Shown here: piece after piece, positions 10,388-21,898 of the stretch | How the letters are laid out: every line of letters begins with the position of its first letter | Numbering within the stretch: position 1 is the first letter of the stretch | From: Adenophora triphylla var. japonica | Lineage: Eukaryota > Streptophyta > Magnoliopsida > Asterales > Campanulaceae | Direction of reading: 5' to 3' | Length of the DNA stretch: 64,000 nucleotides | NCBI GenBank assembly: GCA_022495995.1 | Contig: JAFEMH010002084.1 | Span: forward strand, 124,001-188,000 | Program-made: the position numbers and the translations under genes | The notes under the pieces: model-generated | The model's database searches: none | What the model saw: only the letters and a program-made list of their open reading frames with translations | Told to the model about the DNA's origin: nothing

Positions 10388-10875
10388 TTCTAAGTTCCCA
10401 ATTACCTTGACTTTTTTTTGACACAACTTGTAACACTTTGATCCCGAAATTTTATGCAGAGCCGTAGCAATCCGCTAGCATGAAAGAGGTGCCACAATTT
10501 GGGCCGAGGCCTCGAAGGCCCTCTCCTCAACCAAACCCCACCAAACCCAGAACATGAAAATCTCATCTGCACCATAGCTATTGAGGAAGAAAATGGAGGG
10601 CCGTTTGTTCATGTGAATAACTGTGCAACCAATTTTCCGAGCCTGCATCTGCAGATAAGGGTCCGAGTGGAGTATTTTCCTGGGTCTGGTTTCAATTTCA
10701 TGACGCCTTGAACCGTTCACATCATCTGTTGGATCGTCGGTATCCGACGTTGATTGAAGACATAAACGGACCCTACTTCCACTTCCACCCCTCTTATCCA
10801 ATTTGTGGTGGTCTTAGGTTTCTGTCGATCTTCGAGCTTTTCAGATCCATGGCTTTCGATTATTGATTTAAGGAG
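10388..10875 (+). promoter_or_regulatory. Probable promoter and 5' leader exon of the PPR gene
   Basis: A TTGGGCC (site II-like) motif at 10498..10504 lies in this non-repetitive stretch; such motifs are common upstream of plant organelle-protein genes. A leader is inferred that ends GATTTAAGGAG|GTATGCTG (donor at 10876), with a tiny upstream ORF starting ATGGCTTTCGATTATTGA. A second donor-like AGGAGGTATGCTGG occurs at about 11003. The 3' half of this region is repeated at 61598..61965. Transcription evidence is needed to fix the start. Confidence 0.45.
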
Positions 10876-12676
10876 GTATGCTGTTTTATTTTTAACATTG
10901 ATTTTGTGACCTAAAAGTTAAAAGTTATGATTCCGTTTCCGATCTATGATTTGTGATGCACGGCGCTGTTTCTATCGATATTGTATGTATGGTTGCTTTT
11001 AGGAGGTATGCTGGTTAATTTTTAACATTGATTTTGTGACCTAAAGCTACGATTTTTATTTTTCTTAATTTATTTTACTCTTTGTATGAAAAATATGATG
11101 TGGCTATGAAGTTTTGATTTTGAATGGTCTTTCTCTGTTCAATTGCATTTATTTTTCACACCCATAAAATTTTAACTGCCCATTTACTTCAATTCTCCTT
11201 TCAAGACATGTACAAAGAAGAAAGGATTAGAAATTATTTGTATTTTTTATAAAAATTGGTGTTACTACATTAAATTATAGGTGTCTGATGTCAAAATTTA
11301 TGTTTTGGTTAACGGGTTTTAATTTGAACTAAAATTAGGTTTAATTTGCTTTACTTCATTTCTTGTTTGGTTCAATGAAATACTGAGTAGATCCTATTTT
11401 TGGATTAACCATATTAAACAACTATTTTCTGTTAACCATACTTAATAAATTTTCAATCTGCTTCTGACATTTGAGATCTTACAAGGGGTTCTTCCCAGAA
11501 CTAGGTCAAAGGTTTTGTCTCTTGCTACTGTTGTAGACAGCGGTTAGTTGGTGAAATTTGTGTTGTTCATGCTTGACAACCGAGTTTTTCAAGTATTGCA
11601 TCAATGACAGCCTCTAATTTTCAAATTAATGTTCATTGTCAGTTTAAACCAACATGTGATTTCCATTATAAAGATTAGTGTTTGATTTTTTTATTTTTTT
11701 TTATGTGATTACTTGCTTTTACCACCCTTGATATCACTGAAAGCTTTGCTTTAGATCAAATTATTATACTCCCTCCATTCCGAAATAGGATTTTTTGGAA
11801 TGGCACAGAGATTAAGGGAAAGTGTTAAGTGGGGTAGGAGAGAGAAAGTGAGGCAGGGAATAGTAAGTGGAAAGTTGTGAGTGTGAAAGTGGGTCAACAT
11901 TTCCATTTTGGGGTTGTCCTATTTCGAGCGAACACCAAAAATGGCAAAATATCGTGGGATGGAGGGAGCATCGTTTTCATGTTTATGTTGCCTTTTTTTT
12001 AATGAATATTTGATTGTTGTGCTTATAGAAATAGAGAGATGATGGTTATAGAAAGAGAGAGGGAGATGAGTGTGTGGATATTGGGGGGAGGGGGGATTTG
12101 GTTGTTGTGAGAGGCTATCCATTACTAAAGTAGTTATGCATTGAGCAGACAAGGGCAGTGATGAGAGAAGGGACTTTCCAATCTGGAGGCACATATGAGA
12201 AAGAGTAGTCACATTTATAGCTGCTTGATGCCTTCACCTTTCTATATTGGAATAATCTCCCACTTTCCAAAACTTTCATTATTAATTTAAAAAAAATTAT
12301 ATAAATAAAACTGGAAAGAAGATTGAAGAAACTTTTTCTACTTTGTTAAAATAGAAGAGGTCATCTATAATTACTAAAACCTTTTTCTATTTCAAAATAA
12401 ATGCTTAAAAAATTTAAAATTTATTTTTATTTTAGAACAATTTTGAAATTAAAGTATGTCATATACTTGGAGATTTAGATAGTATAAGCAAATAAATGAT
12501 TCTCTCTCTCACAATGAGATGAGCATTTAATTTTGTACCTCTCGTAAATACTTTTATCATTTAATATATTTTTACAGCAATTTGAGTAGATTTTTTTAAA
12601 AGCTTTTTGCTTAATTTGAGCTCATATATTTTGTTAATTTGCATATATATTCATATATTAATTTTATTTTCAACAG
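10876..12676 (+). other. Inferred 5'-UTR intron of the PPR gene
   Basis: It begins GTATGCTG and ends in a pyrimidine-rich tract with TTTCAACAG at 12676. The contents are AT-rich with no ORF of note and one Stowaway MITE (11769..11968). The first ~210 bp are the part that is duplicated at 61.76-61.97 kb. Confidence 0.45.
11769..11968. mobile_element. Stowaway MITE in the PPR leader intron
   Basis: Begins CTCCCTCCATTCCGAAATAG and ends GTGGGATGGAGGGAG, with TA on the left and CA (a mutated TA) on the right. Inner arms AAATAGGA / TCCTATTT also pair. Confidence 0.75.
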
Positions 12677-12761
12677 AGCCAGAGGAACCTTTGTTCCACT
12701 CCTGTTGTTTTGAATACGTTAAAATTGCACGCCGGAATCCATCCATTTCGTACAATTGAAT

Positions 12762-14258
12762 ATGCAGTTAATTTACCGAGCGCTGGAACTTTGTCGCCAG
12801 CAAATGAAAGTGATCTTCAAGTCTCACGCTGGAATCCATTTCAAAAATACTCTACTTCCATTCTGGAGCTTTTCTATCGTAACTCAAAGCAATTTTCTGG
12901 GACACAATCACGAAGTTCTTTCTCCAAGGACGAGTTGGTCCGTCACAGACGAGAAAGCCATCCAAGTCCAGAACTTTCTCAAGCATAACGTACACAAGAA
13001 ATTCGACGAAATTGAGAAAGGTCTCAACCAATGCGATCTTTCCCTGAATGAGGATCTAGTACTCAATGTGCTTCGCCGGCATCGTTCTGACTGGAAACCA
13101 GCTCATATTTTCTTTAATTGGGTCACCAGAGCAAGAAACGCAAGTGGGTTTTTGCCGGGATCGGATTCCTACAATGAAATTCTTGATATTTTAGGCCGGA
13201 TGAAACGTTTTCAGGAAATGACCCAACTGCTCGACGAAATGTCTGAAAGAAAAGGTGTCTTTAATGAAAGAACGTATGGCCTTGTGGTTCATAGATACGC
13301 AGCTGCACATAAGACAGAAGAGGCAACTGAATTTTTCTACAAGAGGAGAGAGTTTGGTCTTGAACTCGATTCCATAGCATTTCAGACACTCTTGTTGTCA
13401 TTATGCCGGTATAAGCATGTTGAAGCTGCAGAGGTTTTGTTCCACTCTAAGAAGAATGAGTTTGGGCACCATAATATAAAGACCATGAATATCATTCTTA
13501 ATGGTTGGTGTGTTTTGGGTAATTTACGTGAGGCGAAGAGGTTTTTGAAATATATTGTTACGTCTAGATGCAAGCCGAATGAGTTTACTTATGGAATATT
13601 CATAAATTCACTGTCCAAGGCAGGGAAGATAAGCACGGCGGTGAAGTTGTTTCAAGGCTTGTGGGCAGAAGGTTGTAACCTTAATATAGCTATGTGCAAT
13701 TGCATCATTGATGGCTTGTGCTTTAAGAAGAGAATTCCTGAGGCTCTTGAAATATTTCATCTAATGAATGATAAAGGTTGTCCCCCAAATGTCGCGACTT
13801 ACAACTCACTTATCAAGCACTTGTGCAAGATTCAACGGATGGAGAAGGTTTATGAGCTCTTCCAAGAGATGGAACAGAAGGGGGAATGTTGTTTACCGAA
13901 TGCTCGAACTTACGGTTACTTGTTAAACTATGCAAAAAAGCCCGACGAAGTATTAGAAATTATGGGGAGTATGGAGCAAGGGGGTTGTAAGATGACAGCG
14001 AATACTTACAATTTGGTTTTGAGGCTGTTTATGGGGTGGGATTATGAAGAGAAAGTGAAATATATTTGGACTGAGATGGAGAAGAGTGGATTAGGGCCTG
14101 ACCAGAGATCATACACGATAATGGTGCATGGGCATTATGATAAGAGAAGGATGAAAGAAGCAATGTCTTATTTTCATGAGATGACTTTGAAGGGAATGGT
14201 GCCGGAACCAAGGACTGAGTTACTGATGAATGACATCAATCAAATTTATGCTGCTTGA
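12762..14258 (+). CDS. P-class pentatricopeptide repeat protein (At3g15200-like)
   Basis: An open frame of 498 codons from ATG 12762; the same frame has a stop at 12720, so it does not extend upstream into the leader. About ten PPR motifs of ~35 residues occupy residues ~135 to 490, for example TYNSLIKHLCKIQRMEKVYE, TYGIFINSLSKAGKISTAVK and MCNCIIDGLCFKKRIPEALE, with no E, E+ or DYW tail, so it is P-class. The region before the repeats (LNEDLVLNVLRRHRSDWKPA, then HIFFNWV) and the C-terminal LGPDQRSYT..GMVPEPRTE are like Arabidopsis At3g15200. PPR proteins bind organellar RNA one base per repeat and act in processing, stability or translation. The N-terminus is rich in hydrophobic and basic residues with few acidic ones, in keeping with mitochondrial or plastid import, but the compartment is not certain. 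No frameshift or stop is present, and the coding sequence is intronless, as usual for this family. It is the only convincing intact gene in the window. Confidence 0.92.
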   Translation: MQLIYRALELCRQQMKVIFKSHAGIHFKNTLLPFWSFSIVTQSNFLGHNHEVLSPRTSWSVTDEKAIQVQNFLKHNVHKKFDEIEKGLNQCDLSLNEDLVLNVLRRHRSDWKPAHIFFNWVTRARNASGFLPGSDSYNEILDILGRMKRFQEMTQLLDEMSERKGVFNERTYGLVVHRYAAAHKTEEATEFFYKRREFGLELDSIAFQTLLLSLCRYKHVEAAEVLFHSKKNEFGHHNIKTMNIILNGWCVLGNLREAKRFLKYIVTSRCKPNEFTYGIFINSLSKAGKISTAVKLFQGLWAEGCNLNIAMCNCIIDGLCFKKRIPEALEIFHLMNDKGCPPNVATYNSLIKHLCKIQRMEKVYELFQEMEQKGECCLPNARTYGYLLNYAKKPDEVLEIMGSMEQGGCKMTANTYNLVLRLFMGWDYEEKVKYIWTEMEKSGLGPDQRSYTIMVHGHYDKRRMKEAMSYFHEMTLKGMVPEPRTELLMNDINQIYAA

Positions 14259-14278
14259 AGCAGGAATCTTGGAGTCAA
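14236..14278 (+). repeat. 43-bp arm of an inverted repeat at the PPR stop codon
   Basis: Bases 14236..14278 span the PPR stop codon and are perfectly complementary to 15612..15654. The spacer is ~1.33 kb, most of it the hAT element at 14470..15287. Confidence 0.9.
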
Positions 14279-14469
14279 AGTCAGTTATCTTGTGGAGGAA
14301 AATAACAGTTTTATCAAGAGTAAAATGAATGATATTAACGGTACCAAGTACCAACAGGATTTAATGTAGCAGATGATGCTTTATGAGAGCTGAAAGCTTA
14401 CCATTGACTACATTTAGTAGTTAAGACTTAACCTTAAGGTCAGGTGTCTGAAAGGAGATATATCTTACC

Positions 14470-15287
14470 TAGACGTGTCCAAGGTTAAGCGTTAACCGGC
14501 TAACCGTAAGGTTAATAACCGGATTTTAACCGCCTAAACCGTTAACCGTCTAACCGCCTTAACCGCCTAACCGATAACCGTGTAACCGAGGTTAACAAAG
14601 GTTAAGAAATTTTTACTCCGGTTAACCGCCGGTTAATTAACCGGTTAATTAACCGGCGGTTAACCGGCGGTTAACCGTATATCCGTTGGAAATTTGAAAA
14701 ATATAGCCGTTAAAACACAACTTTTTATTCAAAAAAAATATTTCAAAGTTATATTTTAATATTAAATTTAATTAAAAATCTGAAATTCTGTAAAAAGTTA
14801 AGTTTTTTCTTTATATACTTCCCGTTTCTTTTAAATCCGTTAAGTTTTCATTTCTTTAAAAATTCATACCTATTTTTCTATAACTTTTTGCAAAAAATAT
14901 TAGTCTTAAAAACTATTTAAAATAGTTTTATTTATCCAAAAAAAAAAAAAACAGTTCATATACAGTTACATATTTAACAGAAACTGTTAAATATTTAACT
15001 GTTTTTTCAAAAAGTGTTAAAAACTTAACTTTTTATTCAAAAACTATTAAAAAGTTATTTTCTTTTAACTTTAGATAAAAATATGACATTCTTGAAAAAA
15101 TAAAAAAATAAAAAAATAATTAACCGTTTATTAACCGGGTTAACCGGGTTAACCGGATTAACCGTTAACCGGTTAACCGTAACCGTGACTTAACGGTTAA
15201 CGGTTAAGTCCGGTTAATGATTTTAACCTTCGTTAACCGCCGGTTATTAACCGGTTAACCGCGGTTAATTAACCGTGGTCACGTCTA
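14470..15287. mobile_element. hAT-type MITE, TTAACCG-rich, with 8-bp TSD
   Basis: Begins TAGACGTGTCCAAGGTTAA and ends TTAACCGTGGTCACGTCTA. ATCTTACC flanks it exactly on both sides (14462..14469, 15288..15295). Subterminal arrays of GGTTAACCG resemble the GAACCGG arrays of the element at 2498. The middle (about 14800..15010: AACTTTTTGCAAAAAATAT, TATTTATCC then poly-A, CAGAAACTGTTAAA) is shared with 4600..4750 of that element. It is a non-autonomous relative with no ORF. Confidence 0.9.
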
Positions 15288-15295
15288 ATCTTACC

Positions 15296-16039
15296 CTAGG
15301 GGTTTAGATATATCGACGAATATATTTATTACAGGCCAGCTTTGAGCCCAGCTCACCTCATAATGCATGCTTGAGAAGTGCAAGGGTGTGTTCAATGTAC
15401 TCTCCTTCCGATTCATGAATTTTTTTATTGGAAAAAACAGGCTTCACTGCATTCTCTTGGGAGAAAGTCACTCTGGGAACAACGTGATACTGAATGTTGA
15501 TGCTGAAATTTTTTATTGGAAAAAACAGGCTTCACTGCATTCTCTTGGGAGAAAGTCCACTCTGGGAACAACGTGATACTGAATTTTGATGCTGAAGAAA
15601 GCCTTGGACAATTGACTCCAAGATTCCTGCTTCAAGCAGCATAAATTTGATTGAAGCTGCCAACCCTTGTCTTAAAACTACTGACATCAGAACGTGTTGT
15701 ATAGAACTACTGAAGAACTTCATGGCCGAGTTAGGACTATACTAAATCTAGGAAATCATATTTCTTGAACATGGATATAATGTGAAATCTAAGTTTATAA
15801 GACCAAGACTTATCTCTCAGCACAATTCTAATCCTATTTAATTTGGACTTATGAACCTGTTTGAGAAATGGTTTCAACACAGATGGTTTGCAGTTTTATC
15901 AGCATGCTCGGTCTAATGAAAACTTATTTGACGTCCCAGTGCTTCAAGTGCACATTCATATTCATCGGCATCTTCTCTTTCCGGTAGTAACCTACACCTT
16001 GATTATTCGTAGTTTGATTCATATGATTTTGAACCCCCC
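15296..16039. repeat. PPR downstream region with a 91-bp tandem duplication
   Basis: About 15417..15505 and 15506..15594 are near-identical direct repeats (TTTTTATTGGAAAAAACAGG..AACAACGTGATACTGAAT). They are followed by the inverted 43-bp PPR tail at 15612..15654. The remainder has no convincing gene. The tail at 15850..16040 includes a C-run next to the MADS fragment. Confidence 0.7.
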
Positions 16040-16232
16040 CCCCTAATCATCATCAGTTCCTCAACTCTCGTAACCACCTTTGTCTTCAACTCTTCCATCG
16101 AAGACACATATTGCTCAAGTTCATCCAACTGTAACCCATCAATCGGTTCATTCCCCCCACCATAACTCCCCATTATTCACCAATTTCGACTGATCAATAA
16201 CATCCCCAGTAGTCTTCTTCATCACCGTGTTT
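16040..16232 (-). pseudogene. AGL62-like MADS fragment, copy B, MADS domain deleted
   Basis: On the minus strand, about five codons matching the start region (KKTT) are fused directly to DVIDQSKLVNNGELWWG and then the LDELEQYVSSMEEL segment. It runs slightly further 3' than copy A (KTKVVTRVEELMMI). The whole DNA-binding domain, present in copy A at about 5970..6280, is gone, and the original start codon reads ACG. It is unmistakably the same gene because the surrounding leader and (GA)n tract match copy A. Confidence 0.8.
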
Positions 16233-16252
16233 GTATCCATTGTCACTAATTC

Positions 16253-16295
<43 letters not shown>

Positions 16296-17233
16296 CTTAC
16301 GGTTTGTAAAAGGATTTACAGGGTTGTTATAAGGTCAAATGGTAAGAAGGGAAAGTTGTATTAACATTTTTATTACATTGATTTTCTAAAGGGTTGTTAT
16401 AAGGTCAAATGGTAAGAAGGGAAAGTTGTATTAACATTTATTATTACATTGATTTTCTTAGATTTAGTTGCCAAATAAGTGGTGATTTTAAGACTTTCCT
16501 AAATATACAACGTGAAGGAATACAGAAATTTTATGTTCTTTGGTCAAAATAAGGATTTCTCATAGGGGATACAAATGAAAAGGGTGGATTGTACTAGGTA
16601 GGGGTGTGCAAACCCGTCCATCGGCCCGCAAGGCCCGCGGCCGCAATGTTTTCAACCCTGCTGGGCTTGACAGCTTAAAGGCCCCCATGCTCGAGCCGAG
16701 ATCGGGTTCTTATTGTTCTACAGCCCGTTAGGGCCCGGTCCGTCTCTTTCAAAATTACGTCGTTTTGTAATTTATATATATAATAAATTTAACTTTGATT
16801 ACAACTTGGATTTTTTTTTTATTCGTTATGGATTGATGGGCTGAAAATAATTTATATGACAATTCTTTTGATCTTGAATATTGGGCTCCAAAACCTCCAT
16901 GGCAAAATGATAAAGTGGTAATGGATTGATGGGCTGAAAATAATTTAAAGCCCAAAATGTAATAGGCATAAAATTTTCAAAATACAACATCTAATTTGTA
17001 AGCCGTCAAGTTCGAGCCCGCTCAATGCCCGTTTAAAGCCCGTTAAATTGAGCCCGCATGAAGTCCGCTATGTTGGGCTTCTGAAATTAAAGCCCGCAAC
17101 TAAATGGGCCCATACCGAACTTTGCCAAAGCCCGCGGGCTTTAGGCCCGTGCAAACCCTAGTACTAGGCACTTCTGCAGAAGTAAACGAGACATTAAATT
17201 TGCGAATCTCATCCAATAAAGCAACATTTGGTA
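16084..17233. repeat. Copy B of the duplicated segment, first block
   Basis: Collinear with copy A 5812..6728. Differences are the MADS-domain deletion, a ~70-bp tandem duplication at about 16319..16457 (AGGGTTGTTATAAGGTCAAA repeated), a (GA)n tract at 16256..16290 and the hAT insertion at 16599. It ends at the base before the large Helitron. Confidence 0.85.
16599..17160. mobile_element. hAT-type MITE (TAGGGGTGTGCAAACCC) with 8-bp TSD
   Basis: Begins TAGGGGTGTGCAAACCCG and ends GGCCCGTGCAAACCCTA. GTACTAGG is duplicated exactly at 16591..16598 and 17161..17168 and is single in copy A. GGCCCG/GCCCGC repeats are subterminal, and the AT-rich middle contains a duplicated GGATTGATGGGCTGAAAATA. 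There is no transposase. Confidence 0.92.
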
Positions 17234-20200
17234 TCTATATATAATATTAAACGAGAAACATTTGAAGTCTCCACATTAAGCCACATGGCTTTATGACTTG
17301 AAAAGCCATGTGGCAGGCATTCATTTGTCCATTCATTTATTATGTGATTACTTTCAAATATAATAAATTTTATTTTTTTAGGTAATTAAATTTATAATCA
17401 ATATAAATTTCAATTCAAAATTGAATTTCAATCCTAATTGCCAAAATTTTAGTCTTATTTTCAAGATTAAAAAGATGACTTTAAAGAGAAAAGCATAGAC
17501 GAATATGATTAAAGATGTCGAGAGTATTTTAGGTAATTATATTTATGATAAATATAATTTTTAATTAAAAATTACATTCACATAATAAAAGGAAACAATT
17601 GGGAATATGATTCACATAATAAAAGGAAACGATTTTAAAATTTTTAACATGTTAAATTTTGAATTGATAATTTCTTAAGATATGCTAATATTTAAACTAT
17701 TAAATTTCAAAAAGATATGACAATTTTTAAAATTTGTTTATATTTAAATCAATAGCTTTATTAAATTGATGATAATTTTTTTTAAAATCTACTAATATTT
17801 AAACCATTAAATTTTAAACATATAATTTTATAAATTAATATCTACTTATATATTTAAATCAATAGCTTTATTATCCCCTCTTTTTAAATTTCCAAAGATA
17901 TACATAAGCAAATTTAAATACTTATTATTCAAAATTACAGTTAAAATTATCTCATGAATTTAAGTTAAAGTTTAAAATTATACAGTAAATAACCCCGATT
18001 TAAGCTCAATCAATGTTTGAATTTTGAAATCCAATTTTGAGCTTCCAAAAAATGGGGGAGCAATTAGTAAATAAGAAAATGTAACCCATATAAATAGAAT
18101 AATTTCATTATTTTTTGTTTATTGAAATAATCTCAATCATACCTGATCCTAAAATCAAGCAATCTATCTATCTATATATAATATTAAAAGAGAAACATTT
18201 GAAGTCTCCACATTAAGCCACGTGGCATTATGACATGGAAAGCCACGTGGCAGGCATCCATTTGTCCATTCATTTATTATGTAATTAATTTCAAATATAA
18301 TAAATTTTATTTGTTTAGGTAATTAAATTTATAATCAATATAAATTTCAATTTAAAATTGAATTTCAATCCTAATTGCCAAAATTTTAGTATTATTTTCA
18401 AGATTAAAAAGATGACTTTAAAGAGAAAAGCATAGAAGAATATGATTAAAGATGGCAAGTGTATTTTAGGTAATTACATTTATAATAAATATAAATTTTA
18501 ATTTAAAATTACATTCACATAATAAAAGGAAACAATTGGGAATATGATTCACATAATAAAAGGAAACGATTTTAAAATTTTTAACCTGTTAAATTTTGAA
18601 TTGATAATTTCTTAAGATATGCTAATATTTAAACTATTAAATTTCAAAAAGATATGACAATTTTTAAAATTTGTTTATATTTAAACCGATAGCTTTATTA
18701 AATTGATTATAATTTTTTTAAAATCTTCTAATATTTAAACCATTAAATTTTAAACATATAATTTTATAAAATTATATCTACTTATATATTTAAACTGATA
18801 GCCTTATTATCCCCTCTTTTTAAATTTCCAAATATATACATAAGCAAATTTAAACACTTATCATTCAAAATTATCAGTTAAAATTATCTCATGAAATTAA
18901 GTTAATGTTTAAAATAATACAGTAAATTACCCCAATTTAAGCTCAATCGATGTATGAATTTTGAAATCCAATTTTGAGCTTCTAAAAAATGGGGAAGCAA
19001 TTAGTAAATAAGGAAATGTAACCCATATAAATAGAATAGTTTCATTAATTTTTTGTTTATTGAAATCATCCCAATCATACCTGATCCTAAAATCAAGCAA
19101 TCTATCTATCTATATATAATATTAAAAGAGAAACATTTGAAGTCTCCACATTAAGCCACATGGCATTATGACGTGGAAAGCCACGTGACATGCATCCATT
19201 TGTCCATTCATTTATTATGTAATTACTTTCAAATATAATAAATTTTATTTTTTTAGGTAATTAAATTTATAATCAATATAAATTTCAATTCAAAATTGAA
19301 TTTCAATCCTAATTGCCAAAATTTTAGTCTTATTTTCAAGATTAAAAAGATGACTTTAAAGAGAAAAGTATAGACGAATATGATTAAAGATGGAGAGTGT
19401 ATTTTAGGTAATTATATTTATAATAAATATAATTTTGAATTTAAAATTACATTCACATAATAAAAGGAAACAATTGGGAATATGATTCACATAATAAAAG
19501 GAAACGATTTTAAAATTTTTAACCTGTTAAATTTTGAATTGATAATTTCTTAAGATATGCTATTATTTAAACTATTAAATTTCAAAAAGATATGACAATT
19601 TTTTAAAATTTGTTTATATTTAAATCGATAGCTTTATTAAACTGATGATAATTTTTTTAAAACCTACTAATATTTAAACCATTAAATTTTAAACATATAA
19701 TTTTATAAATTAATTTCTACTTATATATTTAAACCGATAGCTTTATTATCCCCTTTTGTTAAATTTCCAAATATATAAATAAGCAAATTTAAAAAAATTA
19801 TCATTCAAAATTATCAGTTAAAATTATCTCATGAATTTAAGTTAATGTTTAAAATTATACAGTAAATTACCCTGATTTAAGCTCAATCAATGTTTGAATT
19901 TTGAAATCCAATTTTGAGCTTCCGAAAAATGGGGGAGCAATTAATAAATAAGGAAATGTAACCCATATAAATAGTTATTGAAATCATCCGAATCATACCT
20001 GATCCTAAAATCAAGCAATCTATCTATCTATATATAATATTAAAAGAGAAACATTTGAAGTCTCTTCATTAAGCCACGTGGTATTATAACGTGGAAGCCA
20101 CGTGGCAGGCATCCAATTGTCCATTCATTTATTATGTAATTAATTTCAAATATAATAAAATTTATTTTTTTAGGTAATTAAATTTATAATCAATATAAAT

Positions 20201-21898
20201 TTCAATTCAAAATTGAATTTCAATCCTAATTGCCAAAATTTTAGTCTTATTTTCAAGATTAAAAAGATGACTTTAAAGAGAAAAGCATAGAAGAATATGA
20301 TTAAAGATGGCGAGTGTATTTTAGGTAATTATATTTATAATAAATATAATTTTTAATTTAAAATTACATTCACATAATAAAAGGAAACAATTGGGAATAT
20401 GATTCACATAATAAAAGGAAACGATTTAAAAAAATTTAACCTGTTAAATTTTGAATTGATAATTTCTTAAGATATGCTAATATTTAAACTATTAAATTTA
20501 AAAAAGATATGACAGTTTTTTAAAATTTGTTTATAATTAAACCGATAGATTTATTAAATTGATGATAATTTTTTTAAAATCTACTAATATTTAAACCATT
20601 AAATTTTAAACATATAATTTTATAAATTAATATCTACTTATATATTTAAATCGATAGCTTTATTATCCCCTCTTTTTTAAATATCCTAAGCTATACATAA
20701 GCTAATTTAAACACTTATCATTCAAAATTATTAGTTAAAATTATCTCATAAATTTAAGTTAATGTTTAAAATTATACAGTAAATTATCCCGATTTAAGCT
20801 CAATCATTGTTTGAATTTTGAAATCCAATTTTGAGCTTCCAAAAAATGGGGGAGCAATTAGTAAATAAGAAAATGTAACCCATATAAATAGAATAATTTT
20901 ATTAATTTTTTGTTTATTGAAATTATCCCAATCATACCTGATCCTAAAATCAAGCAATCTATCTATCTATCTATCTATATATAATATTAAAAGAGAAACA
21001 TTTGAAGTCTCCAAGTTAAGCCACGTGGCATTATGACGTGGAAAGCCACGTGGCAGGCATCCATTCGTCCATTCATTTATTATATAATTACTTTCAAATA
21101 AAATAAATTTTATTTTTTTAGGTAATTAAATTTTTAATCAATATAGATTTCAATTCAAAATTGAATTTCAATCCTAATTGCAAAAATTTTAGTCTTATTT
21201 TCAAGATTAAAACTTTAAAGAGAAAAGCATAGACGAATATGATTAAAGATGGCGAGTGTATTTTAGGTAATTATATATATAATAAATATAAATTTTAATT
21301 TAAAATTACATTCACATAATAAAAGGAAACAATTGGGAATATGATTCACATAATAAAAGTAAACAATTTTAAAATTTTTAACCTGTTAAATTTTGAATTG
21401 ATAATTTCTTAAGATATGCTAATATTTAAACTATTAAATTTCAAAAAGATATGACAATTTTTTAAAATTTGTTTATATTTAAACCGATAGCTTTATTAAA
21501 TTGATGATAATTTTTTTTAAATCTACTAATATTTAAACCATTAAATTTTAAACATATAATTTTATAAATTAATATCTACTTATATATTTAAACCGATAGC
21601 TTTATTATCCCCTCTTTTTAAATTTCCAAATATATACATAAGCAAATTTAAACACTAATCATTCAAAATTATCAGTTAAAATTATCTCATGAATTTAAGT
21701 TAATATTTAAAATTATACAGTAAATTACCTCGATTTAAGCTCAATCAATGTTTGAATTTTGAAATCCAATTTTGAGCTTCCAAAAAATGGGGGAGCAATT
21801 AGTAAATAAGGAAATGTAACCCACATAAATAGAATAATTTCATTATTTTTTTGTTTATTGAAATCATCCCAATCATACCAGATCCTAAAATCAAGCAA
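17234..21898 (+). repeat. Five tandem ~0.93-kb units, each starting with the Helitron 5' end
   Basis: Unit starts are 17234, 18171, 19109, 20027 and 20974, with lengths of about 937, 938, 918, 947 and 925 bp. Every unit starts TCTATATATAATATTAAA and ends CTGATCCTAAAATCAAGCAA, followed by a short (TCTA)n junction of varying copy number. About 50 bp in, each unit has paired palindromes around CCACGTGG separated by about 14 bp (the first and fourth are partly mutated). A GATTCACATAATAAAAGGAAA motif is doubled inside each unit. By eye the units differ by scattered substitutions and small indels, so the array is not brand new. No ORF is conserved between units. Confidence 0.95.

Larger units (their letters stand above)
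5812..11085. repeat. Copy A of a large duplicated segment
   Basis: This segment recurs, interrupted, at 16084..17233, 34480..34802, about 37190..37915, 39010..39078 and 61598..61965, in the same order and orientation. Shared pieces include the MADS pseudogene, the (GA)n tract, the AAATTAACCCAAATAAAAAC block and the PPR leader. Insertions private to copy A are the truncated Copia element (to 8789) and the element at 9533..10387. Copy A supplies empty sites that date and delimit several copy B insertions. Confidence 0.85.

Noticed and set aside
10475..10801. 108-codon minus-strand ORF opposite the PPR leader
   Set aside because: No recognisable motif and it overlaps the promoter/leader region; more likely chance.
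17234..21898. CRISPR-like or satellite array
   Set aside because: Units are ~930 bp, start with a Helitron terminus and are confined to one element; this is a eukaryotic nuclear sequence.
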